Source of the DNA: Duganella sp. CF517
Lineage (GTDB): Bacteria > Pseudomonadota > Gammaproteobacteria > Burkholderiales > Burkholderiaceae_D
Assembly: GCF_900110275.1 (NCBI RefSeq)
Contig: NZ_FODC01000002.1
Location: forward strand, 62,001 to 126,000
DNA length: 64,000 bases
Direction of reading: 5' to 3'
Part shown: positions 55,162-64,000 of the stretch, one piece after another
Layout: each line of letters begins with the position of its first letter
How positions within the stretch are numbered: the stretch's first letter is position 1
Position numbers and translations under genes: made by a program
Notes under the pieces: model-generated
The model's database searches: none
Told to the model about the DNA's origin: nothing
The model's input: the letters and a program-made list of their open reading frames with translations, nothing else

Positions 55162-57524
55162 TCGTCCGCCTCGCGTGGTTCAACCTTGTTAGCCGAGGCC
55201 AGTTGGCGCTCGCGCCGCATATTGCGCTCCATCTGCTGCTTGGCCGGCAAATACTGCCTGGGCCACGCCACCGCCGTGTAACCCAGCCTGGCCGCTTCGC
55301 ACAGCGTCCACGCGGGATTGGCCAGGTGCGGCCGTCCCACCGCGCACAGATCGGCGCGTCCGGCCGCGATGATGCCGTTGGCGTGGTCGGCCTCGAAGAT
55401 CGCGCCCACCGCGATCGCGCCGATGCCGGCCTCGTTGCGTATCCGGTCCGCGAACGGCGCCTGGAACATGCGGCCGTACACCGGCTTTTCCAGCTTGCTC
55501 ACCTGCCCCGACGAACAATCGATCATATCGGCGCCGGCGGCCTTGAACAAGCGCGCGATGCGCACCGCGTCGTCCGGCGTGATGCCGCCTTCGACCCAGT
55601 CGTGGGCGGAAATGCGCACGCTCATCGGCTTGTGGCGCGGCCACGCGGCGCGCATGGCCGCGAACACGCGCAGCGGATAGCGGCAACGGTTCTCCAGGCT
55701 GCCGCCATACTCGTCGCCGCGCTCGTTGGTCAGCGGCGAGATGAACGACGACAGCAGATAGCCGTGCGCGCAATGCAGCTCCACCCAGTCAAAGCCCGCT
55801 TCGTCCGCCGCCCGCGTGGCGCGCACGAAATCGCCTTCGACGCGGTCCATGTCGGCCAAGGTCATGGCCCGCGCGGTCTGCGAGACGCCGGCCAGATACT
55901 GCTGCGGCGAGGCCGACACCAGCGGCCAGTTGCCGTTCTCGAGCGGCCGGTCGATGCCGTCCCACATGGCGCGGGTCGATCCCTTGGCGCCGGCGTGGCC
56001 CAGCTGCACGGCGATGTGCGCATCGCTGTGCTGGTGGACGAAATCGACGATGCGGCGCCAGGCCTGCGTATGCGCCGGCGAGTACAAGCCCGGGCAGGCC
56101 GGCGTGATGCGGGCGTCGGCCGACACGCAGGTCATCTCGGCGAACACCATCGCCGCGCCGCCCATCGCCCGCGCGCCGAGGTGCGCGAGGTGGTAATCGC
56201 CGACGACGCCGTCGACGGCGCTGTACTGCGCCATCGGCGACACCACGATGCGGTTCTTCAGCACCAGGTTGCGCACCTTGAACGGCGTGAACATCGGCGG
56301 CACGTGGAGGCAGGCCGGCGCCGGCAAACCCGCCTGGCCGAAGGCGCGGGACGCGAACCAGTCCTCGTAGCCGGCCACGTAGGCGGCGTCGCGCAGGCGC
56401 AGGTTTTCGTGCGACAGCCGCTGGCTGCGCGTCAGCATCGAGTAGGCGAATTGCGGCGCCTCCATCGCCGAATAGCGCTCGACGTTCTCGAACCATTCCA
56501 TCGAATTGCGCGCCGCGCTTTGCAGCTTGGTCACCTCGACCGCGCGCGCCTGCTGGTAGGCCGCCAGCGCAGCCTCGGCATCTTCCTCCCGCCCGAAGCA
56601 GCGCGCCAGCTCGATCGCGTCCTCCAGCGCCAGCTTGGTGCCGGAACCGATCGAATAGTGCGCCGAGTGGGCGGCGTCGCCCATCAGCACCACCGGCACC
56701 CGCTTGCCGCCGGCGTCGTTCCAGTGCACCCATTGGTCGCAAACGATGCGCGGGAACTTGATCCACATGTTGGCCCCTTGCAGATGGGGCGAATTCGACA
56801 TCAACGCATGGCCGTCGAGCTGCTCGGCGAACAACTGCTCGCAATAGGCGATCGCCCCGGCCTGGCTCATCTCGTCCAGCCCCGCCGCGCGCCACACCGA
56901 TTCCGGCGTCTCGACGATGACGGTCGACGTCTCGCCGTCGTACTGGTAGATGTGGGCCTGGAACCAGCCGTGCGCCGTTTGCTTGAAGGCGAAGGTGAAG
57001 GCGTCGAACTTCTTGCGCGTGCCCAGCCACACAAAACGGCATTCGCGCGCCTCGATCCGCGGCCGGAAGCTGTCGGCGTAGCGCGCGCGCGTGCGGCTGT
57101 TCAAGCCATCGGAGGCGATCACCAGATCGGCGCCGTGGCGCGCGGCCAGTTCCTGGTCGTCGCGCACCTCGGTTTCGAACACCAGCGACACGCCCAGTTC
57201 CTCGCAGCGCTTCTGCAAGATGTTGAGCAGGTGCTTGCGGCCGATGCCGCAAAACCCGTGGCCGCCCGAGGTCACCTTGCCGCCTTTGAAGAAGACGTCG
57301 ATGTCGTCCCAGTGATTGAACGAGCGCAGGATCTCGCGCGCGGTCGGCGCGTCGGCGTTCATCAGGTTGCCCAGCGTCTGGTCGGAAAACACCACGCCCC
57401 AGCCGAAGGTGTCGTAGGGCCGGTTGCGCTCCACCACGGTGATGTTGTGGGATGGACTCCGCTGTTTCATCAGCAGGCTGAAATACAGGCCGGCCGGGCC
57501 GCCGCCTATGCAAAGGATGTTCAT
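55158..57524 (-). CDS. 2-Aminobenzoyl-CoA monooxygenase/reductase (annotated elsewhere as salicylyl-CoA 5-hydroxylase/oxidoreductase)
   Basis: A two-domain flavoenzyme of 788 residues. Residues 1 to about 390 form an FAD monooxygenase ([17 protein letters not shown] at the start, [16 protein letters not shown] at the flavin). From about 400 an old-yellow-enzyme-like domain follows ([39 protein letters not shown]). This fused architecture is known from the CoA-dependent 2-aminobenzoate pathway of Azoarcus evansii, where it hydroxylates and reduces the ring in one protein. The alternative is salicylyl-CoA 5-hydroxylase. The adjacent ligase, SDR, hydratase and dehydrogenase support the first reading. 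ATG 57524 overlaps the ligase stop. Confidence 0.93.
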   Translation of the reverse strand: MNILCIGGGPAGLYFSLLMKQRSPSHNITVVERNRPYDTFGWGVVFSDQTLGNLMNADAPTAREILRSFNHWDDIDVFFKGGKVTSGGHGFCGIGRKHLLNILQKRCEELGVSLVFETEVRDDQELAARHGADLVIASDGLNSRTRARYADSFRPRIEARECRFVWLGTRKKFDAFTFAFKQTAHGWFQAHIYQYDGETSTVIVETPESVWRAAGLDEMSQAGAIAYCEQLFAEQLDGHALMSNSPHLQGANMWIKFPRIVCDQWVHWNDAGGKRVPVVLMGDAAHSAHYSIGSGTKLALEDAIELARCFGREEDAEAALAAYQQARAVEVTKLQSAARNSMEWFENVERYSAMEAPQFAYSMLTRSQRLSHENLRLRDAAYVAGYEDWFASRAFGQAGLPAPACLHVPPMFTPFKVRNLVLKNRIVVSPMAQYSAVDGVVGDYHLAHLGARAMGGAAMVFAEMTCVSADARITPACPGLYSPAHTQAWRRIVDFVHQHSDAHIAVQLGHAGAKGSTRAMWDGIDRPLENGNWPLVSASPQQYLAGVSQTARAMTLADMDRVEGDFVRATRAADEAGFDWVELHCAHGYLLSSFISPLTNERGDEYGGSLENRCRYPLRVFAAMRAAWPRHKPMSVRISAHDWVEGGITPDDAVRIARLFKAAGADMIDCSSGQVSKLEKPVYGRMFQAPFADRIRNEAGIGAIAVGAIFEADHANGIIAAGRADLCAVGRPHLANPAWTLCEAARLGYTAVAWPRQYLPAKQQMERNMRRERQLASANKVEPREADE

Positions 57525-59167
57525 GGATTTTCCGAACGCAGTTTAAAGCGCTGCAGCTTGCCCGTCTCGGTGCGCGGCAGCGCCTTGACGAAACGGATCG
57601 AACGTGGATATTTGTATGGGGCGATTTGCTGCTTGACGAATTCCTGCAACTGCGCCGCCAGTTGCGGCGACGGCGCGGCGTCCGGCTTGAGCACCACATG
57701 CGCTTCGACGATCTGCCCGCGCTCTTCGTCGGCCCGGCCGATCACGCCGCATTCGGCCACGGCCGGGTGGCGCAGCAGCGCGTCCTCCACTTCCGGGCCG
57801 GCGATGTTGTAGCCGGCCGAGATGATCATGTCGTCGATGCGCGAACGGTAGTAGAAATAGCCGTCGGCGTCCATTTCGTAGGCGTCGCCGGTCAGGTTCC
57901 AGCCATCGAGCACATAGTCGCGCTGGCGCGCGTCGGCCAGGTAGCGGCAGCCGGTCGGGCCCTTGACCGCCAGCCGCCCGATCACGCCCGGGCCGGCCGG
58001 CTTGCCGTCGTGGTCGAGGACGCAGGCCTGGTAGCCGGGCACCGGCTTGCCGGTGGCGCCGCGGCGCACCTGGTCGCCCGCCGCCGAGATGAAGATGTGC
58101 AGCAGTTCGGTCGCGCCTATGCCGTCGATCATTTCCAGCCCGGTGGCGCGGCGCCAGGCCTCGCGCGTCGCCGCCGGCAGCGCCTCGCCGGCCGACACGG
58201 TGGCGCGCAGGCTGGCCAGGTCATGGCCGCCGGCCACCTGCGCCATCTGCGCCATCTGCCGGTAGAACGTCGGCGCCGTGAAGCACACCGTGGCGCGGTA
58301 TTTTTCGATCGCCGCGAGCAGCGTTTCCGGCGTCAGCTTCTCCAGCAGCACCGCCGCGGCGCCCACCCGCAGCGGGAACAGCAGCAGGCCGCCAAGGCCG
58401 AAGGTGAAGGCCAGCGGCGGCGTGCCGATGAACACATCGTCGGCGCGTGAACGCAGCACCGAGCGCGGGAAGCAGTCGCAGACCGCCATCACGTCGCGAT
58501 GAAAATGCATGGTACCCTTGGGGACGCCTGTGGTGCCGGAGGTGAAGCTGATCAGGCAAACGTCGTCGGCCGCCGTGTCGACCGCCTCGAAACTGGCCGG
58601 CTGCGCGGCCATCAGCGCCTCCAGCGGGCAGTCCTGGCCGCCGAACCACAAGGTGCGCTCGCGCACCGCTTGCGGCAAAGGCGGATCAACCGCCTCCAGC
58701 TCGGCGCGCAGCGCTTCGGCGCACAGCACCGCGTTGATCTCCGACTTGCCGGCGATGGCGGCCAGCTCGCGCGCGCGCAGCAGCGGCATGGTGGGCACGG
58801 CGATGCAGCCGCACTTGATCACCGCCAGGATGCACGCGGCCATCATCGGATTGTTGGCGCCGCGCAGCAGCACGCGGTTGCCGGCTTCGAGCCCCATCGG
58901 CCCGCGCAGCACGTGGGCGATGCGGTCGACCCGTTCGCGCAGGCCGGCGTAGGTCCAGCTTCCCTGTTCGCACACGATGGCGGTGCGTTGCTCGAGATCG
59001 GCGGCGCCGTTCAGCAACTCCCGCACGCAATTGAGGCGCGGCGGGTACTGCAGTTCGGGCAGGTCGAAACGCAGCTCGGGCCACAGGTCCGCCGGCGGCA
59101 AATGGTCGCGCGCGAAGTGGTCGGTATGGGCGCTGGCGCGCGCGGAACTGTCGGTGGCTTGGTTCAT
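57521..59167 (-). CDS. 2-Aminobenzoate/benzoate-CoA ligase family protein
   Basis: An ATP-dependent CoA ligase of 548 residues (ANL superfamily). The AMP-binding motif [17 protein letters not shown], the [12 protein letters not shown] block and the lysine region [13 protein letters not shown] near the end are clear. It activates an aromatic acid, most likely 2-aminobenzoate given the neighbours, to its CoA thioester, the first step of the operon. ATG 59167 lies about 25 bases from the transcription start predicted from the promoter at 59197-59225. A benzoate or 4-hydroxybenzoate substrate cannot be excluded. Confidence 0.92.
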   Translation of the reverse strand: MNQATDSSARASAHTDHFARDHLPPADLWPELRFDLPELQYPPRLNCVRELLNGAADLEQRTAIVCEQGSWTYAGLRERVDRIAHVLRGPMGLEAGNRVLLRGANNPMMAACILAVIKCGCIAVPTMPLLRARELAAIAGKSEINAVLCAEALRAELEAVDPPLPQAVRERTLWFGGQDCPLEALMAAQPASFEAVDTAADDVCLISFTSGTTGVPKGTMHFHRDVMAVCDCFPRSVLRSRADDVFIGTPPLAFTFGLGGLLLFPLRVGAAAVLLEKLTPETLLAAIEKYRATVCFTAPTFYRQMAQMAQVAGGHDLASLRATVSAGEALPAATREAWRRATGLEMIDGIGATELLHIFISAAGDQVRRGATGKPVPGYQACVLDHDGKPAGPGVIGRLAVKGPTGCRYLADARQRDYVLDGWNLTGDAYEMDADGYFYYRSRIDDMIISAGYNIAGPEVEDALLRHPAVAECGVIGRADEERGQIVEAHVVLKPDAAPSPQLAAQLQEFVKQQIAPYKYPRSIRFVKALPRTETGKLQRFKLRSENP

Positions 59168-59193
59168 GGTCGCCCTGAAGTGGCAATGTCGAA

Positions 59194-59215
59194 GATACTT
59201 TAAACCTAAACTATC
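59194..59215. promoter_or_regulatory. Palindromic operator overlapping the 2-aminobenzoate operon promoter
   Basis: On the minus strand GATAGTTTAG and TTAAAGTATC are imperfect inverted arms (8 of 10 bases pair) with two bases between. The site covers the -10 element and part of the spacer, and is the size MarR proteins bind. Confidence 0.6.
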
Positions 59216-59225
59216 TCGGCATCAA
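59197..59225 (-). promoter_or_regulatory. Sigma-70 promoter of the 2-aminobenzoate operon
   Basis: Minus strand: TTGATG (59220-59225), 17 bases, TAAAGT (59197-59202); the first ATG lies about 30 bases downstream. Confidence 0.6.
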
Positions 59226-59268
59226 GCCCAAAATGCGCGACAAACCCAGAGCGAAATCAATACGCGGA

Positions 59269-59985
59269 TCAGGCGGAGGTGCTGTTGCGGACCGATTCGG
59301 CCTGCCGATCGACCGCGCGCATCACCTCCGACAGCACCGCCTGGACCGCCTGGCTGGACAACCGGTCAGGCTCCAGGCCGTTCAGCGCGGCCGCGGCGCC
59401 GTCCAGTCCCAGTGTCACGCAGCCGGCGTGCAGGCGCTCGATCCGCGCCTGCGCCTCCTGCTGTCCGCCCCTGGCCAGCAACGCATCGAGATCGCCGCCG
59501 GCGGCGGCCAGCTGGTTGTGGAAGCCGCTCAGATACACCAGCAGGCGCTCCGCGTTGATGCCGAGCCGGCGCAAGGTCGCCGCCGGGTCCTCGGCCTGGT
59601 GTCCGGCATCGCCGGCCGCCTGGTCGAGGAAGCCGGCCAGGTGGACGCGCACCTGCTCCGCCTGGAACGGCTTGACGATGTAGCCGGCGGCGCCGGCCTG
59701 GGTAGCTTCCTGCAAGGTGTCCTTGTCGGAGGCCGACGTCACCAACACGAACGGCACGCCCCGCAGATCCGCGTGGCCTTTGACGTGCTGCAGCAACTCC
59801 ATGCCCGACATGTTGGGCATGCGCAGGTCGCAAAAGCAGATCGCCGGGCGCAAGCCTTGCTGCAACTGCCGCCATGCGTCGGCGCCGTCCTCCGCTTCCA
59901 CGATGTCGAACTTGCCGCAGCTGTCGATCAGATGCATCAACACCATGCGCGAGACGACGTCGTCGTCGACTACCAGAACTTTCAT
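59269..59985 (-). CDS. Response regulator with CheY-like receiver domain
   Basis: A 238-residue protein: receiver domain (residues 1-120) with acidic pocket VVDDDV, phosphoryl Asp53 (FCDLRMPNMSG) and the Lys in VKPF. The remaining ~100 residues are helical and Ala/Gln-rich, without a recognisable DNA-binding or enzymatic domain. It may relay phosphate or bind proteins. It follows the hybrid histidine kinase by about 100 bases on the same strand, which suggests they work together. Confidence 0.9.
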   Translation of the reverse strand: MKVLVVDDDVVSRMVLMHLIDSCGKFDIVEAEDGADAWRQLQQGLRPAICFCDLRMPNMSGMELLQHVKGHADLRGVPFVLVTSASDKDTLQEATQAGAAGYIVKPFQAEQVRVHLAGFLDQAAGDAGHQAEDPAATLRRLGINAERLLVYLSGFHNQLAAAGGDLDALLARGGQQEAQARIERLHAGCVTLGLDGAAAALNGLEPDRLSSQAVQAVLSEVMRAVDRQAESVRNSTSA

Positions 59986-60089
59986 GTCACTTCCCGTCCC
60001 TTTGATCCCACATTATAAACAGGGCTTAAATCCCGGTGTCGCCGGCTTAAACCCAGGTCGCGAGCACGCCCGCGAGCCGGCGCGGCGGC

Positions 60090-63000
60090 TTACAGCGTGC
60101 TAGTCGCTCCGGCCTGTTCCAGCAAAACGCGCAGCGTCGACATGGCGTCGGCGATCCGCTTCCAGTCGCCGTGGTCGGCGCACAGTTCCAGCTCGCCGCA
60201 CAAGGCCTGCAGCTCCTGTTCCTCCAGATAGCCCGCGCTGCCCTTGATGCCGTGCAGCAGGCGGCTGGCGGTGTCGCGGTCGCCGCCCGCCAGCGCCCGC
60301 TCCAGCTCCGCCAGGCGCAGCGGCGCGTCCTGGTGGAAGGCGCCGCGCAGGCGCGCCTTCAGATCGCCGCCGGCGCCGCTGTGCTGCGCCAGCCTGGCCG
60401 GCTCCGAGGCGGCCGGTTCGACGCCGAACATGGCGTCCAGTTCCGGCGTGCCGATGGCGGGATGGCGGCGCGGCTCCATGCGCGGCAGGCTCACGCCGCG
60501 CTGCAGCTGGCGCTCGATCGCGCGGCTCAACTGGAAGTGCAGCTTGTCCTCGTCGATCGGCTTGGTGAGGAAATCGTCCATGCCGGCGGCCAGGTAGCGG
60601 CTGCGGTCCTCCTCGCTGGCGTTGGCGGTCAGCGCGATGATCATCAACTCCTGGTCGCGCACCGGCGACGCCGCCGTGCCGCCGGAGCGGATCAGCCGCG
60701 TGGCGCTGGCGCCGTCCATCTCCGGCATGCGGCCGTCCATCAGGATCAGATCGTAGCGCGTCAGCGAACAGGCCTTGACGGCCAGCGCGCCGTTGGCGGC
60801 GATGTCCACCTTGTGGCCCAGGTCCTCGAGCATCATGCGGATGATGATCTGGTTGGTCGGAAAATCCTCGGCGCACAAGACCTTGAGCTGGTGGCTGTGC
60901 GGCTCGCGCGGCAGGTGCGGCACCAGCGGCGGCGGCGCGCCGTTCGCCAGCGGCAGCTCGAACGAGAACACGCTGCCCCGCCCCGGCGTGCTGACGGCGC
61001 TGATGCTGCCGCCCATCAGCTCGACCAGCTGGCGGCAGATCGCCAACCCCAGGCCGGTGCCGCCGTAGCGGCGGGTGGTGGAGGCGTCGGCCTGCTCGAA
61101 CTGCTGGAACAGGCGCGGAATGGCGTCGGCCTCGATGCCGATGCCGGTGTCGGCGACGGTGAAGCGGATGCGGTTGACCGCGTCCGTGCGGCCGGCCCGC
61201 GCCTGCGCGCCGCCGCGGATGTCGTCGCGCGCATCGTCCGGCGCGCGCTCGACGCGCATCGTCACGGCCCCGTGCTGGGTGAACTTGAAGGCGTTGCCGA
61301 CCAGGTTGACCAGCACCTGGCGCAGCCGCGTCGGGTCGCCGACGACGAACTGCGGCAAGCCCTCGCCGAACTCCAAACTGAAACCGACGCTGTGCGCGAC
61401 GGCCTGCTCCTCGAACAGGCCGACCACGTTGCGCACCGCCGCCGACAGCGAGAAGTCGATGTTCTCGATGGTCAGCTTGCCCGCCTCGATCTTGGAGAAA
61501 TCCAGCAGGTCGTTGATGATCGACAGCAGCGACTGCGCGTTGGCCTGCCCGCGCAGGATCTGCTCGCGCGTGCTGTCGTGCAGCCGGCCGTCGCGCAGCG
61601 CGAAGCCCAGCATGCCGATCACGCCGGCCAGCGGGGTGCGCATCTCGTGGCTCATATTGGCCAGGAACTCGGACTTTTGCCGGGTCGCGTCCTCCGCCTT
61701 CTGCTTGGCCAGGCGCAGGCGTTCGTCGTTGTCCTGCAAGGCGCGGTTGGCCAGCGCCAGCTCCTCGGTGTGCAGGCGCACCTGCTTCTCCTGCAACAGC
61801 AGCTGGTCCTGCGTCTGGCGCAGCGTTTGCAGCGCCTCCTCCAGCTGCTGGTAGGCGCGGGCGTTTTCCAGCCCTGCCACCGCGTGCGAGGCCAATGTCT
61901 GCAGCATGTCCATGTGGACCCGCTGATAGCTGTTCTTCTGCGTGCTTTGCACGCAAATCAGGCCGACCACCTTGTCGGCGGCGATCAGCGGCGCGTACAA
62001 GGTCGACTGCGCGGGGGCCAGCTGCACGCCATCCTCGCGCACGCACAGCATCACCGAATCCAGGCCGGAATCGTCCATGTAGTCGCGGTACTCGCCGCGC
62101 ATGTCGTTGATGAAGATCGGCTTGCCGTTCGTGACGCACCACACGGCCAGCTGGTTGGGCTCATCGAGCCGCCGCTGGTAGGGCAGCGTGCGCACGCCGC
62201 CCTCGATCGCGAACGGGAAATCGATCACGCCGTCTTCTTCGCGCACGAAACCGATGCCGAAGATCTGCGCGCTCATCAGATGATGCACGTGACGGTACAG
62301 CGTCAGCATCGACGTTTCCATGTCCAGCGTGGCGCTCAATTCGCGTCCCAGTTCGCTCAGCACCGAGATGTTGCGGTGCGCCTGCTCGACGTTTTCCTTT
62401 TGCCGCTCGACTTCCCGCTTCTGCCGCTCGGTGTCGACGCGGCGCTGTTCGGCCTCGGCGCGCTGGGTTTCCGCCTCCAGCCGGCGCAGCTCCAGTTCCT
62501 GCTTCTGCTGCTGCAGCAGCTGGTTCTTGTGCTCCACTTCGGCCGTGCGCGCGCCGACCAGCAGCTCGAGCCGCTGCTGCTGGCGGCGCAGGCTGCGCAC
62601 GCGCGCGTGGTAGGCCGCATAGGCGCCGCTCAGAAGCAGCACCGCCATCAGGCTGCGGAACCACCAGGTTTTCCAGAACGGCGGCAGGATGGTGATCTGC
62701 AAGGTGGCCGCGTTGTCGTTCCAGATGCCGTCCTTGTTGGCGGCCTTGACGCGGAACGTATAGGTGCCCGGGTCCAGGTTGGTGTAGGTGGCGAAGCGCT
62801 TGGTGGCGTCGGTGACCACCCAGTCCTCGTCGAAACCCTGCAGCTGGTAGGCGAAACGGTTGCGCTGCGGCGCGGCGTAGTGCAGCGCCGCGAACTCCAG
62901 CGAGAACACCGAATCGTTCTCGCTCAAGGTCAGCGCGCCGGTGTGCTCGATGGCCGAGGTCAGCACCTTCGGATGATCGCCCTGCCCGGCCCTGACCGAC

Positions 63001-64000
63001 TTGTTAAAGATCTGGAAGTCGGTGATCGCCACCGTCGGCGCCACGCTGTTTTCGCGCACGTCCCCGGGCGAAAAGGCGGTGATGCCGTTGAAGCCCCCGA
63101 AGTACAGCGTGCCGTCCGGCGTGCGCAGCGCGGCGCCGTCGAAGTAGGCGCCTTCGATGGTGCCGTCGGCGCCGCTGTAATTGCGCACCAGGCCGGAGTC
63201 GATGTTCAAGCGCGACAGGCCGCTGTTGGTGCTGAGCCAAAGGTTGCCGGCGTTGTCGGGCAGGATCGAGGCGATGGCGTCGTCGGCGATGCCGTCCTTG
63301 CGCAGGTAGCGCCGGAAGCGGATCGCGCCGTCCGGGGCCACGTCCATCCGGTTCAGGCCCGCCGCCGTGCCGACCCAGATCGTGCCGCGCGCGTCCTCGT
63401 ACAGGCAGTGCACCTCGTCGTGACTGAGGCTGAACGGATCGGCGGGGTCGCGGCGGAAATGGCGGAAGCGGCCCGTCTTGCGGTCCAGCAGATCGAGGCC
63501 GTTGAAGGTGCCCACCCACAGCTGGCCGCGGCGGTCCTCCAGGATCGGGCGCACCACGTTGTCGGCCAGGCTGGCGCCGTCGGCCGGATTGTGGCGGTAG
63601 GTGCGCACGTCCATGGTGCGCGGGTCGAGCCGGTGCAGGCCGCCCCGGCTGGCGACCCACAGCATGCCGCCGCGGTCGGCGACGATGTTGCGCACCGTGT
63701 CGCTGCCGACGTCCGCGCTCATGAACGACACCGCCCGCATCGCGCCGGTGGCCGGATTGAGGTAGTTGACGCCGGCCCGTCCGCCGATCCACAGGTTGCC
63801 GCTTTTTTCGCGCAGCAGCGCGGTGACCTGGTCGTCGCTCAGGCTATTGGGGTCCCTCGGATCGTGGCGCCACACCCGGCTCTCGCCGGTGACGGGGTCG
63901 TACAGGTTCAAGCCGCCGGCGCTGCCCAGCCACAGCTTCGAACCGCCTTCGGCGACGATCGCCCGCACCTTGTTGTCGGACACGGAGTTGAGCATGTCGG
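60090..64000 (-). CDS. Hybrid sensor histidine kinase with propeller sensor, receiver and HPt domain (5' truncated)
   Basis: The gene runs off the right edge; about 1303 residues are visible. From the N-terminal side these are: two-component regulator propeller repeats (63000-64000; repeated units such as LWVGTFNGLDLLD), a Y_Y_Y domain (about 62720-62900), one membrane helix (62610-62670), a coiled coil, a GAF domain (61870-62300), HisKA with the His in SHEMRTP (around 61645), HATPase (60960-61330, GTGLGL), a receiver (phosphoryl Asp in LILMDGRMPE, around 60735) and an HPt domain (LLHGIKGSA, around 60245). All phosphorelay residues look intact. The large periplasmic propeller senses an unknown ligand. 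Probable partner: the receiver protein at 59269-59985. Confidence 0.93.
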   Translation of the reverse strand, partial: DMLNSVSDNKVRAIVAEGGSKLWLGSAGGLNLYDPVTGESRVWRHDPRDPNSLSDDQVTALLREKSGNLWIGGRAGVNYLNPATGAMRAVSFMSADVGSDTVRNIVADRGGMLWVASRGGLHRLDPRTMDVRTYRHNPADGASLADNVVRPILEDRRGQLWVGTFNGLDLLDRKTGRFRHFRRDPADPFSLSHDEVHCLYEDARGTIWVGTAAGLNRMDVAPDGAIRFRRYLRKDGIADDAIASILPDNAGNLWLSTNSGLSRLNIDSGLVRNYSGADGTIEGAYFDGAALRTPDGTLYFGGFNGITAFSPGDVRENSVAPTVAITDFQIFNKSVRAGQGDHPKVLTSAIEHTGALTLSENDSVFSLEFAALHYAAPQRNRFAYQLQGFDEDWVVTDATKRFATYTNLDPGTYTFRVKAANKDGIWNDNAATLQITILPPFWKTWWFRSLMAVLLLSGAYAAYHARVRSLRRQQQRLELLVGARTAEVEHKNQLLQQQKQELELRRLEAETQRAEAEQRRVDTERQKREVERQKENVEQAHRNISVLSELGRELSATLDMETSMLTLYRHVHHLMSAQIFGIGFVREEDGVIDFPFAIEGGVRTLPYQRRLDEPNQLAVWCVTNGKPIFINDMRGEYRDYMDDSGLDSVMLCVREDGVQLAPAQSTLYAPLIAADKVVGLICVQSTQKNSYQRVHMDMLQTLASHAVAGLENARAYQQLEEALQTLRQTQDQLLLQEKQVRLHTEELALANRALQDNDERLRLAKQKAEDATRQKSEFLANMSHEMRTPLAGVIGMLGFALRDGRLHDSTREQILRGQANAQSLLSIINDLLDFSKIEAGKLTIENIDFSLSAAVRNVVGLFEEQAVAHSVGFSLEFGEGLPQFVVGDPTRLRQVLVNLVGNAFKFTQHGAVTMRVERAPDDARDDIRGGAQARAGRTDAVNRIRFTVADTGIGIEADAIPRLFQQFEQADASTTRRYGGTGLGLAICRQLVELMGGSISAVSTPGRGSVFSFELPLANGAPPPLVPHLPREPHSHQLKVLCAEDFPTNQIIIRMMLEDLGHKVDIAANGALAVKACSLTRYDLILMDGRMPEMDGASATRLIRSGGTAASPVRDQELMIIALTANASEEDRSRYLAAGMDDFLTKPIDEDKLHFQLSRAIERQLQRGVSLPRMEPRRHPAIGTPELDAMFGVEPAASEPARLAQHSGAGGDLKARLRGAFHQDAPLRLAELERALAGGDRDTASRLLHGIKGSAGYLEEQELQALCGELELCADHGDWKRIADAMSTLRVLLEQAGATSTL

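Overview
The window is G+C-rich, densely coded DNA that looks like a betaproteobacterial chromosome of the family Oxalobacteraceae (Massilia, Duganella or Janthinobacterium type). The assignment rests on a methanolan-type eps operon carrying an XrtB-like exosortase, PEP-CTERM proteins, a TIGR03790-family protein and a CoA-dependent 2-aminobenzoate (anthranilate) operon. No strain is identified and no database was searched; family names come from reading motifs.

Layout. 1-3072: end of a large secreted S8 protease. 3306-8808, minus strand: two PEP-CTERM proteins, an ExeM/NucH-type extracellular nuclease and a TIGR03790 protein, i.e. matrix or cell-surface functions. 9373-14043: an OatA-like acyltransferase with an apparent CTG start, then sugar-nucleotide genes (ManC/AlgA-type enzyme and an NDP-sugar synthase). 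14699-30185: exopolysaccharide (EPS) subunit assembly: a secreted protein of unknown function, serine acetyltransferase-like protein, several glycosyltransferases, GalE, a Wzy/ligase-like polymerase, an acyltransferase, UDP-glucose dehydrogenase and a Wzx-like flippase. 30504-39185, minus strand: epsL-epsB, then (behind its own promoter) epsD-epsE-epsF-epsG and a fused exosortase-EpsI gene. These cover priming, export, chain-length control and protein sorting. 39494-41401: ABC-F ATPase (Uup-like). 41650-51242: a more patchy accessory part with three further acyltransferases, a WecG/TagA-type transferase, tRNA-Arg(CCU), a GtrB-GtrA-membrane-protein cassette and a second copy of the unknown secreted protein.

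51287-59167, minus strand: one tight operon for aerobic 2-aminobenzoate breakdown through CoA thioesters (ligase, monooxygenase/reductase, SDR dehydrogenase, MarR regulator, enoyl-CoA hydratase, acyl-CoA dehydrogenase, RidA). A promoter overlapped by a palindrome lies just before its first gene. 59269-64000, minus strand: a stand-alone response regulator and the C-terminal part of a large hybrid histidine kinase that runs off the right edge.

How it fits together: sugar nucleotides (ManC, GalE, Ugd) feed glycosyltransferases that build a repeat unit on the lipid primed by EpsB. Wzx flips it, the polymerase joins it, and EpsE/EpsF/EpsG/EpsL export it. Acyltransferases decorate it, while the exosortase anchors PEP-CTERM proteins such as the one co-transcribed with the nuclease. 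Nothing here is an unmistakable new system. The best leads are the unknown secreted paralogue pair bracketing the EPS region, the nuclease/PEP-CTERM transcription unit, the exosortase-EpsI fusion and the CTG start.
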